Positions 17,354 through 27,301 of a DNA stretch of 64,000 nucleotides are shown one piece after another. A model generated the notes under the pieces. It saw nothing but the letters and a program-made list of their open reading frames with translations, was not told the origin of the DNA and did not search any database. Position 1 is the first letter of the stretch, and the number at the start of each line of letters is the position of its first letter. This stretch comes from an uncultured Pirellulaceae bacterium (lineage in GTDB: Bacteria > Planctomycetota > Planctomycetia > Pirellulales > Pirellulaceae): contig CALKCK010000007.1 in the NCBI GenBank assembly GCA_938083195.1, positions 156,184 to 220,183 on the forward strand, given 5' to 3'. Position numbers and translations under genes: made by a program.

Positions 17354-18883
17354 TTAACGTTTATCAATCATTTTTAGCGAAAGGTTTCCAGCTGCAGTTC
17401 CGGACGTAACACAGGGAGCAATTCCTCCACCCATAGAATCCGCCCCACAGAGCAACAAACCATCGATGGGCGACTGGATTCCCCATCTCCCAGATCCAAT
17501 TTGGCCAGGAATATGATCCATTCCGTAGATGCTTCCATCTGGAGTGTTAGCAAACGATTTATTAGTCAATGGCGAGGAAATCTCAATCACTTCCGCATTT
17601 GCCGCCAAACCTGGAATATACTTTTCAGCCGCATTTAGAAGCCGCATTCCTACTTCATTTTTCAACTTCATATAGTCGGAATCTCGTTTTAAAACGGGCT
17701 GTTCATCCCACGGTTCGAAGGCTTTCCAAGGTGCAAACGTGATTAACTCGACCGTATGTTTCCCCTGCAACGCGTGGTTAGAGTAAGGATCTTTTAATGT
17801 GGGAACGCTCAGGAAAAAAGCCAATTCCTCCATTTGTCGCCCTTCCAAAACTGGCTGGTAAAGCGCATCGATGTCATATGACGGATAATTCCAAATATTC
17901 GCATCATCCAAACCAAACTCGGTGGGCTGCTGGCTCGTGCCCACGAACACACAAACCGAACCAATCGAATACCGGGCTTTCTTTATCTTTTGAACCGATT
18001 TCTTTTTCAAGTTCGAATAACCAACCATATCTCGCAATGTATGCAGCGCACTGGCATTGGAAATTACAACAGACGCATTGAAGGTTTCACCATTAGCCGT
18101 ACGTACGCCGCTCGCTTTCCCACCCTTTAAGATAATCGAATCAACGGGAGTCCTCCTTCTCAAGGTCGCCCCATGTTTCTTCAGATGATCGACATACGTA
18201 TCGCGAACTTTTTTTGAGCCGCCAATCGGATAATACGCGCCCCTCGAGAAGTGGGCGATAATTCCAATCATAACCAGTGCCGCAGCACTACCAGGCGGCA
18301 GACCAATATCACCTCCAGGACCTGAAAGCGCGGCCTTCAATCTAGGGTCAGTAAAGAACTGATCAAGCAACTGCTTATAAGTGAGCCCCTTGTATCGAAG
18401 TAATTGCGGGATTTTCGGAAGCAGCGCAATAGTTGCCCAAAGACTTTTTCGGTTCTGTAAGTCTCTTAAACTTCCATCGATTTCTTTAAATCGTTTAAAA
18501 AACCTATTTAACGCCACTCGCTCAGATGGAAAATCCTTGGACAACTGATTGTGAAAATCATCTAGAGAGTTCCCAAGTCGAATTTCATAATCTGGAAAGA
18601 CGTAACGATCAAATCCCTCAGGGTTCAATTCTCGAAATTTCAAATCGTCAAGCAAACCTAGGTTTTCAAATTGCCGATGAAGCGACCTTCCCTTTCCCAT
18701 CTCTCCAACGTAATGAATGCCAGTATCAAACCAGAACTTTTTCCGAGCAAACGGATTGATAAAACCGCCGTATTGCCGCTCCGCTTCGAGCACAAGCACG
18801 CTTTTACCCGCCCGAGCAGCAGTCAGTGCGGCACTAAGTCCACCAATGCCCGACCCGATGACGATCACGTCATATTGAGACAT
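17354..18883 (-). CDS. CrtI/retinol-saturase-like FAD-dependent oxidoreductase
   Basis: The N-terminus has the dinucleotide-binding fold DVIVIGSGIGGLSAALTAARAGKSVLVLEAE, followed by FDTGIHYVGEM. YPIGGSKKVRDTYVDHLKKHGATL is the FAD-binding middle segment. The C-terminus (LLLCGADSMGGGIAPCVTSGTAAG) is typical of phytoene desaturase, carotenoid isomerase and retinol saturase relatives. The open frame extends to 18994, but ATG 18883 has GGAAAG about 8 bases upstream and starts directly before the Rossmann strand. No other carotenoid gene is nearby. It may act on a carotenoid or another polyunsaturated lipid; the substrate is inference. Confidence 0.88.
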   Translation of the reverse strand: MSQYDVIVIGSGIGGLSAALTAARAGKSVLVLEAERQYGGFINPFARKKFWFDTGIHYVGEMGKGRSLHRQFENLGLLDDLKFRELNPEGFDRYVFPDYEIRLGNSLDDFHNQLSKDFPSERVALNRFFKRFKEIDGSLRDLQNRKSLWATIALLPKIPQLLRYKGLTYKQLLDQFFTDPRLKAALSGPGGDIGLPPGSAAALVMIGIIAHFSRGAYYPIGGSKKVRDTYVDHLKKHGATLRRRTPVDSIILKGGKASGVRTANGETFNASVVISNASALHTLRDMVGYSNLKKKSVQKIKKARYSIGSVCVFVGTSQQPTEFGLDDANIWNYPSYDIDALYQPVLEGRQMEELAFFLSVPTLKDPYSNHALQGKHTVELITFAPWKAFEPWDEQPVLKRDSDYMKLKNEVGMRLLNAAEKYIPGLAANAEVIEISSPLTNKSFANTPDGSIYGMDHIPGQIGSGRWGIQSPIDGLLLCGADSMGGGIAPCVTSGTAAGNLSLKMIDKR

Positions 18884-19113
18884 AAATTCTTTCCAAAGGT
18901 GTTTATTTTCAGATCCGCTCGGCCAAAATTCTATTTGGTATTTAAAGAAACAACTCTCAAACCAAGCGTCACTGCATTGAAGTTGCCAAACCATTGCAAC
19001 TCTTACAGGATGGCCACTGCAATCGTACTACCCCAAACCATCGACTTCATATCCGTCAACAAGATAAGGACGAGCGGAACGTTTTCTAGTTACGTCTTTT
19101 CCAAAACGATAAA

Positions 19114-20571
19114 CTACTTAGGTCGCTTCTCTAGTTTTAATCGAACGAAGGGCTGCAACTGTTTGCTCAACGCAGCAATAAGGACCGCGTGCTGGTCTTG
19201 ATCAGCCAGATTGTTAATTTCCTCTGGATCATTAGCGTGGTCATAAAGTTCACGACCAGCCTTTCCTTGCAGCCATTCAGTGTAACGATAACGCTCCGTA
19301 CGCAGAGAGTATCCCCAGCTTTTGCGGTTGTGCCACACTTGCGTGACCGCAGGTTTAATCCAAGTTTTAGTTTTGGGATCGGCAAGCAAAGGCCTTAACG
19401 AAGCTCCTTCTAAATTCCTTGGCGCATCTAATCCACATAACTCTGCTAGAGTCGGGTAGAGATCAAGTAACTCTACCGGCTTTTGAGTGGCTACATCTTT
19501 AGACAAACCTGGTGCGGCAATAATCAATGGCATTCTGGCCGATCTTTCAAATGCTTTTCTCTTATACCACAGGCCTTTTTCACCAAGAAAATAACCATGA
19601 TCGGACCAAAACACGATCACTGTCTTTTCCATTAAATCAGCTTCTTCCAACGCGTCGAGCAATCGCCCTACCTGCGCGTCCACAAATGAGATTGTGGCGT
19701 AATAGGCTTGTTTGCATTTACGAGCCTCCTCAACCGAAACATCTTTAAAATAATACGGCCAATTCTTTTTATCACGAACTACCGCCATGGTTGGAACGTC
19801 CTCTAAATCCTTTTTGGCCGCCTCCAGGTCAGGCATCTCAATTGATTCCAAGGGATATAAGTCGAAGTATTTCTTAGGTGCAACGTAAGGACAGTGAGGA
19901 TTAAAAAAGCCCGCCGCCAGAAAAAATGGCTCCCCTTTTTTTTGCTTTATCAATTCGACAATCTTTGACGCAACCATCCCGTCCGTATGGTCTTCGTCGC
20001 GACTGATGGGATCCCACCAAGCCATACTGATACCCAGATTTTTATCGTTTTGTCGACCTGCACCATAGCGAGTAATCTTCTCCTGCTGGGATCGATCGAT
20101 GCCCACCGGGTTAAACCGTTGATCCCAAGTCTGAGGATCATCGTTTCCATCAGTTCCGATCATGCTCGGATTTCCGTAATGATAAATTTTTCCCGCTCGG
20201 GCTGAAAAATATCCTTGATCGCGAAACATTTGCCCGAGCGTGACAACCTTAGGATTTTTCTCCCTGAGCTCATGCTTTAGCGTGTGCATATCAAGAGTGT
20301 CAGGCCGTAAGCCGGTCATTAAGCTGGCTCGACTTGGCCCGCAAAGAGGTTGCTGGCAGTAGGCATTATCAAATCTCACGCCCATTTCAGCCAAGCGCTG
20401 AAGATTTGGCGTCTTTACTTGTGGATTTCCGTAAACGCTAAGATCGCAATTCATGTCGTCTGCAGAAATGAAAAGCACATTCAGCTTTTGGTTATCGTCA
20501 GCAGCCGCTCCTCCCAAACAAATTGAAAAAATAAAACCAACCGTCAAGAAGCTTAGGACAACATATTTCAC
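19114..20571 (-). CDS. Secreted sulfatase, iduronate-2-sulfatase-like
   Basis: Signal peptide, then NVLFISADDMN, whose Asp residues bind the metal, and the formylglycine site CGPSR at Cys77. PHCPYVAPKKYF, VFWSDHGYFLGEKGLWYKRKAFERSARMPLI and a C-terminal GRELYDHANDPEEINNLAD complete a type-I sulfatase. The layout matches iduronate-2-sulfatase-like proteins (SulfAtlas S1_7-like). It should act outside the cytoplasm on a sulfated glycan. The start is GTG at 20571. It is separated from the ABC/haemoglobin operon upstream by about 200 bases, so co-transcription is possible but unproven. Confidence 0.93.
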   Translation of the reverse strand: MKYVVLSFLTVGFIFSICLGGAAADDNQKLNVLFISADDMNCDLSVYGNPQVKTPNLQRLAEMGVRFDNAYCQQPLCGPSRASLMTGLRPDTLDMHTLKHELREKNPKVVTLGQMFRDQGYFSARAGKIYHYGNPSMIGTDGNDDPQTWDQRFNPVGIDRSQQEKITRYGAGRQNDKNLGISMAWWDPISRDEDHTDGMVASKIVELIKQKKGEPFFLAAGFFNPHCPYVAPKKYFDLYPLESIEMPDLEAAKKDLEDVPTMAVVRDKKNWPYYFKDVSVEEARKCKQAYYATISFVDAQVGRLLDALEEADLMEKTVIVFWSDHGYFLGEKGLWYKRKAFERSARMPLIIAAPGLSKDVATQKPVELLDLYPTLAELCGLDAPRNLEGASLRPLLADPKTKTWIKPAVTQVWHNRKSWGYSLRTERYRYTEWLQGKAGRELYDHANDPEEINNLADQDQHAVLIAALSKQLQPFVRLKLEKRPK

Positions 20572-20780
20572 AAGTTCGCGCCATTAAAAATTAGTGTGTA
20601 TTCGATCTGGGTCGGTCAGATAGTAGACGACACCCATACCATGCAAGTTCAAACTATAACTAATTGAACTCTGCCTTTCAATTTTCCATACGTTAAAGCA
20701 AAAATTTGTCAGCCGACCCTGCGAACAACGGGCCTCTGAATCAGGCAGATTACGCGGCTTTGAATCGGAAAGCCCGAACA

Positions 20781-21152
20781 TCACCGATTTCTCAGAAATT
20801 CGGCAACATGCTCAAAAAAGCCCATCAAGACTTCTCGCCTCGAGTCCGGCAATTCTAGTTCTTGCACCGCCTGATTCATTAATAATAGCCAGCGGTCTCG
20901 TTCGCTAAGTCCAATCGAAAACGGGGCATGCCGCATCCCTAACCGTGGATGCCCACGTCGCTGAATGTACCTGTCCGAACCGCCGAACCTGTAAATTAAA
21001 AAATCACGGAGACGTTCCTCTGCGCCCTCCCAATCGTCATGGGGATACATCGGACTAAGTAACTCATCTTCCTTGACCCGGGAGTAAAAACCGGAGACAA
21101 GCAATTCAATTTCTGAGGCTGAAAAATTTAGTTCAACTAACGGTTCATTCAT
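20781..21152 (-). CDS. Group II truncated haemoglobin (trHbO-like)
   Basis: The 2/2 globin pattern is clear: ELLVSGFYSRVKED (Tyr of helix B), DDWEGAEERLRDFLIYRFGG, RRGHPRLGMRHAPF with the proximal haem His in MRHAPF, and RDRWLLLM with the Trp at G8 that marks group II. Group II globins bind O2/NO and are linked to oxidative or nitrosative stress. The N-terminus is somewhat short. The frame also opens at TTG 21176; ATG 21152 is simpler, and neither has a good Shine-Dalgarno. It begins 14-38 bases after the ABC permease stop, so it is probably the last gene of that operon. Confidence 0.92.
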   Translation of the reverse strand: MNEPLVELNFSASEIELLVSGFYSRVKEDELLSPMYPHDDWEGAEERLRDFLIYRFGGSDRYIQRRGHPRLGMRHAPFSIGLSERDRWLLLMNQAVQELELPDSRREVLMGFFEHVAEFLRNR

Positions 21153-21190
21153 CCAAGTAGCCGGTGCGCAAAACAAGTTCGTTTATCCAA

Positions 21191-22909
21191 TTAGGCATTC
21201 TCGTTACCCGATGGTTTACGAGGCAATTCACCAAATATTTCGTCGATTGACTCGCCGACGGGTAGCCTACGTTTGTTGGTTGGCTGCCGTTCAACAAGCA
21301 CGCGTTGAGGTGTCTCTACCGCAACCAGTAAAAAGTCTTGGGAGGCTAAATAGACAGCATAAATAGTTATAAGCAAAGCTTGGATTCCAAAAACCAAGCA
21401 AAACAAGAGGGTTAAACCGAATTGTGGAGTGAGACTCATGGAGTACCAATTAAATGATGACGCCACCGCGGATCCTAGCGTTGATTCAATGAAAACACCT
21501 TCCATCAAAAAAGCCAGGATTGATACGAATGCGACAACCGCCCCGCCAAACACAAGGCTTATCACCGGTCCATAACCTAGCTCCACTTGTCCACCAATTC
21601 GCTTCCACAAATAACGGTTAAACAGAAATGCCAATGATAAATACCAAGAAACGAACGCAGTACAATTTAGCATACCCTCGACTGAATCTTGCCATGCGAA
21701 TGTTGAAGCTCTGAAGCTAAACCGTTGCCGATCGACTAGCCATGTCCCGTCAAACAAAGTCCTTTCAAAAATGGCCAAAACCAACAAGATAAAAAAAGCT
21801 GCCCATACGTTTGCCAGTGCAAACAAAAACCCACGCCCTGAACCTGGCATAAACAAAGATAAAAATAGACGGCCCGTGAGCGTTCTAGGTAAAGCACGAC
21901 GCACCCTTCTGGAAAGATCCGATGATTCGCCGCACATTAAGAACCCCATCACGAGCCAGTAATGGCCAACAACTAAAAGCAACGTCGTCGGTATTTCAAA
22001 GCTGAATTCTGTTGAACATAGAATTTGGCAAACCCAGCTAAAGAAGAGAGTCTGCTGAACCAGAATCACAATCCGTATCAAAGTCGAACGATTATCAGAA
22101 GGAAAAGAAATCTGGGCGACTACCGAAGCAAGCAATAAAAGAGCTGTCGAACCAAACAAGAAAATTAATCCGGATGTGACCAGATACTCGTCAGATCCAA
22201 ACCCGCCTAAATAACCCACTCTGCCAATTTCAAAACAAAAAGCTATCCAAAGCAGATAACCAAGGCCAAGGGCAATTGAAAATACGACAGAAACGCCGAC
22301 GCCAAGGCTCCGAGAGCGAAAAGAACCAGCTAAAAACAAGCCGAAAATGGTCAGAAAAATAGAACCGCCGACGCTAACCGATAGCCCCAGCAGAATAGTC
22401 CAAATACTAATTCCCTGAAGCAAATAGGTAAAACAAATGCATGGCGCAATTATCGCGAGATACATTACCAATTGAATTAACGCACTACCTAACTTACCAA
22501 GGATTATTTGTCTCGGTTTCATCGTGGTAATCGATATCAATCGAATAGTACCATCATCGAATTCTCTCGCTAACGAGCGGTACCCACTGAACGGGATAAT
22601 TACGGCAAGAGGAAATCCTAAGATTATGAAATACCCAACCAGCAGTCCCATCCCAAGTTCGTCCTGAAGCGTAGCAAACCCGATCGCGGTCCAGGCGGCA
22701 ATCAGAACAAGCTGCAGTATATAAGTCCAAACAAATTGTCTGCTCCTTACCGCTTGCCTCGCCTCTTTTATTAAAATGGAACTAAACCAGTCACTCAATG
22801 GATCAAGAATCCTGTCGAGGTTCGATACTTGCTGATCCAACAGCAAATCCGAATCAACTTCACCTCCTGATAACCGTATCTTTTCTATTGCAGATTGTTC
22901 TTGAGTCAC
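21191..22909 (-). CDS. ABC transporter permease (multi-helix)
   Basis: A 572-residue protein with about 12 hydrophobic segments. A cytoplasmic N-terminus is followed by LIKEARQAVRSRQFVWTYI and the typical ABC-2 permease feature REFDDGTIRLISITTMKPRQIILGKL. The C-terminus is a hydrophilic tail. The GTG start overlaps the TGA of the ATPase gene (GTGA), and an AGGAGAGG sequence lies 4-5 bases upstream. Pairing with the ATPase indicates an ABC exporter, or a GldF-type motility or export module. The length suggests two fused permease halves. Substrate unknown. Confidence 0.88.
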   Translation of the reverse strand: MTQEQSAIEKIRLSGGEVDSDLLLDQQVSNLDRILDPLSDWFSSILIKEARQAVRSRQFVWTYILQLVLIAAWTAIGFATLQDELGMGLLVGYFIILGFPLAVIIPFSGYRSLAREFDDGTIRLISITTMKPRQIILGKLGSALIQLVMYLAIIAPCICFTYLLQGISIWTILLGLSVSVGGSIFLTIFGLFLAGSFRSRSLGVGVSVVFSIALGLGYLLWIAFCFEIGRVGYLGGFGSDEYLVTSGLIFLFGSTALLLLASVVAQISFPSDNRSTLIRIVILVQQTLFFSWVCQILCSTEFSFEIPTTLLLVVGHYWLVMGFLMCGESSDLSRRVRRALPRTLTGRLFLSLFMPGSGRGFLFALANVWAAFFILLVLAIFERTLFDGTWLVDRQRFSFRASTFAWQDSVEGMLNCTAFVSWYLSLAFLFNRYLWKRIGGQVELGYGPVISLVFGGAVVAFVSILAFLMEGVFIESTLGSAVASSFNWYSMSLTPQFGLTLLFCLVFGIQALLITIYAVYLASQDFLLVAVETPQRVLVERQPTNKRRLPVGESIDEIFGELPRKPSGNENA

Positions 22910-23871
22910 TGCACCTCTCCTCGCGTTACTGAGAGGAAAACATCCTCCAACGATGTTTGTTTTTCACTAAACTCAAAAACCTCAATCTTGGCGTCAATTA
23001 TTGCCGCCAGCAATTCACTTTGTTTCTTATGACATGTTTCGAAATTGAATAGGATCGAATTGGTTGTTGAGGAAACAAGTTCTACGTCAACCCGAGAGTT
23101 AAACCATTGGAGTACATCTGACTGCTCAGAAACAAACTTTACCTCCAACTGGGAAACTCCCTTACCGATCGTTTGCCCAGTTTCCCTTTTTAATAAACTG
23201 TCGACAGAACCAATAGCCAATAATTTTCCCTTTTCAATAATGGCCACTCGATCACAAACCTCTGCCAACTCGCTTAAAATATGGCTGCTAATGAGAAGAG
23301 ATTTTCCCTCATCCGCAAGCTCAAGAATCATCTCTCTCAATTCAATTCGAGCTCGCGGATCCAACCCAGCAGCCGGTTCATCCAGAATCAAAACCTTAGG
23401 GTTATGAATCAACGCCCGCCCTAGGCAAAGACGCTGCTTCATTCCCTTCGACAGACCCGAAATCGGCTTCTTAGCCAGTTGGTTCAGCTGAGTGAAGCCC
23501 ATCACATTTTTGATAGCGCGAAGTCGATTCTTCCCACGCAATCCGTAAGATCTGGCGAAAAAATCAAGATACTCTTCACAATTGATATTCGGGTAGGTAC
23601 CAAACCCATCAGGCATCCAACCCATCCGCTCGCGAACCCGATCTGGATCATCAACGACCGAAAATCCATCCACCCAGGCTTCCCCCGCCGTTGGCGAATC
23701 CAGCGTCGACAGAATTCGCATACTTGTCGTCTTTCCCGCTCCATTGGGACCGATAAATCCCAAAACCTCTCCGGCATCCACATGAAAGGAAACATCGTCA
23801 ACGGCGAGTGTGTTTCCGAATGCCCGTGTAACACCGTCTAATTGGATCTTGGCTTGCGCTGCTTGCGACAT
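22906..23871 (-). CDS. ABC transporter ATP-binding protein
   Basis: Walker A GPNGAGKT, the signature-like SGLSKGMKQR, Walker B VLILDEPAAGLD and the switch SSHILSE are all intact. The C-terminal ~90 residues form the extra domain usual in ABC-2 type ATPases (ending SLEDVFLSVTRGE). An upstream in-frame ATG at 23895 exists, but ATG 23871 lies two bases after the preceding stop and has GGAGA about 7 bases before it. The gene is translationally coupled to the permease. It should energise the permease and possibly the large membrane protein encoded just upstream. Confidence 0.94.
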   Translation of the reverse strand: MSQAAQAKIQLDGVTRAFGNTLAVDDVSFHVDAGEVLGFIGPNGAGKTTSMRILSTLDSPTAGEAWVDGFSVVDDPDRVRERMGWMPDGFGTYPNINCEEYLDFFARSYGLRGKNRLRAIKNVMGFTQLNQLAKKPISGLSKGMKQRLCLGRALIHNPKVLILDEPAAGLDPRARIELREMILELADEGKSLLISSHILSELAEVCDRVAIIEKGKLLAIGSVDSLLKRETGQTIGKGVSQLEVKFVSEQSDVLQWFNSRVDVELVSSTTNSILFNFETCHKKQSELLAAIIDAKIEVFEFSEKQTSLEDVFLSVTRGEVQ

Positions 23872-23872
23872 G

Positions 23873-26026
23873 TTACCATCTCCCCAATACGACATGGTTT
23901 TGACTTTTATAATTTACTGTGTCCAATTCATCGGTCACAAAAGGGAGCTCCTCTAGGAATGCCACGTATGAATTAGGCCGCGATAACAATGCCGATAACT
24001 TGGCTGTTTCGAACACCGCTTCGTTATCCCCGAAGCCAACCGCATCTTGTGAAATTGGTAAATAACGGTTTCGAAGTTCCCCGGACGAAAAATCTTTGCC
24101 ATTGTCTTTTATAATTAATTCTCCTGCGTAATTTAATAATCGATCTCCAACGCCAAGCTCTATTTTTTCCAGCTTTTTGGTGAGGCCAGACTCCAAATTT
24201 TCAAGAAGATAATAGTCGTCGTGTTTATCTCGAAAGATAGCAAAAACTACCTTCGCACCCAAATCGTTTCGCGCCGTTGGCAAGGAAGAATCGTCTGCCC
24301 GCTTTAGCTTAAAAACCAATCCCTCAGAAACACTACGGGCTTGAAACGTCGATAACTCATGCAGCGTCCTAGCCAGCAGTGCCTTGCCATAGATCCGTGA
24401 TTGCCCCTCCGTTTGATCAATATTTCTCACCAATCCGCCCTGCCTACAGGTAAGCCCAATCAATGTATCCGGCGAGAAGCTGTACCCTTGCGATGTAAAA
24501 TTCGAGAAATATGCCACCTTACTGTCGATCACAGCAAGGTCTGTTCTCTGATCAAGGGTTGTAACCGATCGCACACTGGCCGTTTTACTAAATCCATCTG
24601 ATAACAACACGAACGCAATAAGCGAAAGAGAAACACCGACGGATAATAATGGAATTACGATGAGTAATAATTGAGGCTTGCCAATTTTTGAAAAAACTGT
24701 CAAAGCGACGGGACCGGCAATCAACAGAAACATCGACAGCAATATCTTGAAAAGCATTTTCGGCGGTTCGCCAACACCAGGAATAGTAAGCACCGGGAAG
24801 ATACCCGTCCCGACTCCAATCCGAGCCGCAAGGGAAGACCCATTTAAAACGATCGAGTTTTCAAGTCTCCGCCAATCAACACCCGTCCAATTTGTCATGT
24901 CATCGTCTACCGAGATGATGCAACCATTCAAATAGGGCAGAAAGCCAAACTCGCCTGAGTCGATCAAGCTGGGATTGTCTACCTGTTTAACAGCCAACGA
25001 GGTATTAAACGGAAGAACCTTTTCCCCCGAGACATTCTGCACTCCGAGCCGCACAGCACAGTGTACTTTAGTCTTCGTTGGCACATTCAACGGCACACCC
25101 CAACGAAACTCGCCCGAGGCTAATTTAGAAGCACGAGATTCACCGAGAAATAAACTAAAGAGGTTGTTTGTTTCCCGATAATCAGGACCACAAGAATAAA
25201 TGACTAACGCACCTCCGGCAGCAACCCATTTTTCTAAATTGCTACGCTGGATTTCATTGTTTTCGACCAAACCTCTAAATTCATCGCTGGAAATTAAAAT
25301 CTGATCAAAACCAGATAACCCAATCCAGCGCTCAGGTAAGTTTCCAACCTTAATCGACGCCAACCTCTCACCAAATGCACCGCGAGCGTTTTTCAACGAA
25401 ACAGCGGGCCCCTTTACTATCAACTGCGGCTGTGTCACCGAAACATTTGACACCGAAAAGTCCCCATTAGAAAACATCCCGTTCGTTACCCAAACTTTCC
25501 GATTGTCCACCAACTGGTAATTTCCAAATTCTGGGGTATTCGTTTTTCCAATCAGTAACTTTCTTGGCCCCGGATCATTTAATCGCGAATTATAAGTGTC
25601 GATCTGAAGGTCTCCAGAACGGATGTGAATGCTGTTCCTCTTGCCTCTAGCATCGACTTTTTGAATCTCCAGTGTGCCGCTCTGAATGAAACCGGAAGCG
25701 GGTAACATCAGATCGACTGAGCCAGAAGTATTTCCAGTCGGTATTTTTAAGATACCCGTCGTTACTGACGAAAATCCAAACGACGTATAGGTTTTTACCT
25801 TCGCCAAAAACTTTTGATCACTGGCGGCTGCTTTTGGCGGCAACAAGGCGACGGTGACTTTCAAGGGCTGAATTCCTTGAAAATGACCCACGCCGAAATG
25901 CGACGCAGTTACTTTGTATTGGCTTAATTGATTACCAGTTGCAGTCCCATTCTGAGACCAAATCTTCGCCGGCACCATGAAAACCGCAAGAACGAAAAAA
26001 CTTGAAACAATAATCGATCGCATCAT
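23873..26026 (-). CDS. Large exported membrane protein in ABC operon
   Basis: A 717-residue protein with a signal peptide (IIVSSFFVLAVFMVPAKIWSQ), a long extracytoplasmic beta-rich region, a segment ISSDEFRGLVENNEIQRSNLEKWVAAGGALVIYS that resembles GldG/DUF4350-like substrate-binding domains, and two membrane helices near residues 425-475, followed by another extracytoplasmic domain. The start (ATG 26026) overlaps the previous gene's stop, and GGAGGG sits 7 bases upstream. Its place between a small membrane protein and the ABC genes argues that it works with the transporter. I do not recognise a precise family. Confidence 0.75.
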   Translation of the reverse strand: MMRSIIVSSFFVLAVFMVPAKIWSQNGTATGNQLSQYKVTASHFGVGHFQGIQPLKVTVALLPPKAAASDQKFLAKVKTYTSFGFSSVTTGILKIPTGNTSGSVDLMLPASGFIQSGTLEIQKVDARGKRNSIHIRSGDLQIDTYNSRLNDPGPRKLLIGKTNTPEFGNYQLVDNRKVWVTNGMFSNGDFSVSNVSVTQPQLIVKGPAVSLKNARGAFGERLASIKVGNLPERWIGLSGFDQILISSDEFRGLVENNEIQRSNLEKWVAAGGALVIYSCGPDYRETNNLFSLFLGESRASKLASGEFRWGVPLNVPTKTKVHCAVRLGVQNVSGEKVLPFNTSLAVKQVDNPSLIDSGEFGFLPYLNGCIISVDDDMTNWTGVDWRRLENSIVLNGSSLAARIGVGTGIFPVLTIPGVGEPPKMLFKILLSMFLLIAGPVALTVFSKIGKPQLLLIVIPLLSVGVSLSLIAFVLLSDGFSKTASVRSVTTLDQRTDLAVIDSKVAYFSNFTSQGYSFSPDTLIGLTCRQGGLVRNIDQTEGQSRIYGKALLARTLHELSTFQARSVSEGLVFKLKRADDSSLPTARNDLGAKVVFAIFRDKHDDYYLLENLESGLTKKLEKIELGVGDRLLNYAGELIIKDNGKDFSSGELRNRYLPISQDAVGFGDNEAVFETAKLSALLSRPNSYVAFLEELPFVTDELDTVNYKSQNHVVLGRW

Positions 26027-26370
26027 TCGGTGCCCTCCGAGCTTTCGGTCGTCTGCGCTTGATCCGTATCTGAAAGGGCTTGAGCAACAGCATCATTATT
26101 GCCACCAGTCAGTTCAACAGTTTGAATCTCCGAGTCAGCAAGCGTCCTCGACCAACCCGATTTACATTGAGACACAAAAATAGCCAGTCCACTCAAGACA
26201 ACAATACAGCAGACGGGAATGACAAGGCCGAACGTAGCAAGCACCACACCATACGCCAACGGATCACCGGCATACGCTGCAGCAGCCAAAAAGGAAAATA
26301 ACGCGAGAAAAAACACCAGTAGCATCATCTGCCGAATCGAAAATTTCGTCCGCGAATTGCCTTCCAACAT
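26023..26370 (-). CDS. Small two-helix membrane protein, first gene of ABC operon
   Basis: A 115-residue protein with SIRQMMLLVFFLALFSFLAAA and a second hydrophobic segment YGVVLATFGLVIPVCCIVVL, then a polar Gln/Thr/Glu tail. The FSIRQMM...LFFLAL pattern before a helix is frequent in small planctomycete membrane proteins. It overlaps the next gene by four bases (ATGA), so coupling is likely. Its promoter should lie in the long spacer to the right. Function unknown. Confidence 0.7.
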   Translation of the reverse strand: MLEGNSRTKFSIRQMMLLVFFLALFSFLAAAAYAGDPLAYGVVLATFGLVIPVCCIVVLSGLAIFVSQCKSGWSRTLADSEIQTVELTGGNNDAVAQALSDTDQAQTTESSEGTE

Positions 26371-27301
26371 TTGATACCTCGATGAAAATTGCCTGAATAA
26401 AAATCAATAGATTCCGTAGGCGACACCTCAGTCTATAAGAATGTGGTGCTCACACAACAACGAATCCGAACGTTGGGTTTAGTTCAGACTCAAACATTTC
26501 ACGAATCCGAAATTTATATAATAATTTAATCAGATCGCGAGTCTAAACATTTCGATTTCATAGCTCAACTGTATTTTAGCTCTTCTGGGCCCTTGCTTAA
26601 ACTCAAGTCACTCTGAATTTTTCGCTCAACCAATTCGAGATCAATTTTCTTATTCGCAATTCCAAAACAATTATTCGATTTAAATTGAATGTAATTAAAT
26701 TTTCCCTAATTTTTCGCTAACTTTTTTTATTTCAACTCTTTCTTTACACCGCTTGCAAACACCGATTTTTATCATTTCCCAACAAGCCAAATGGACACGT
26801 TTCTTTGCGTGGTCTGAAAACAGGCTGATGTTCGAAAAATAAATTGGAGATTAAAAGGGGGAACGCGGTGGATCAATAGAAGCCAAACCTGTGAAGCGAA
26901 CCCGTTTTCCCAAACACTCGACTGTTCCGACCAGACGCCGCAGGTCATTAGGCGTTGTGAATTACCAAAAACCTATCGAGTATCTAAATCAACGTCGATA
27001 AAGAATTAACAAACGATAAAAAGAAAGGTTCTTTATTAAACAAGATTTCCACCAGCGACTAATACGAAGGACAGTACTCGCCCGAAAGATTCTTTAGTAG
27101 TTTTTAAGCTAAACATTTTCACTCAATTAAAAACCAAGCTATATAACGATGGCCAATCCTGTCGCCAACTTCAGCCGAACAAAAAACTAGTACCAGATTG
27201 AATTTACCGGCAAGACATAAATCCAGTTTCAACAACATAGTCGCATGCTATAATAAAGGCTAAGTCCTTAAGGTAAATTAACCATTTGCGGCAGTGTTTG
27301 C
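26371..27301. other. Long divergent AT-rich intergenic region
   Basis: 931 bases between divergent transcription units. Most is very AT-rich with T-runs. A block at about 26850-26960 is clearly richer in G and C, and could be a structured RNA or a remnant, but I could not fold or identify it. No protein-coding frame is supported. Confidence 0.45.

Noticed and set aside
20584..20784. 66-residue frame overlapping the end of the globin gene
   Set aside because: No motif, and composition unlike the neighbouring genes.
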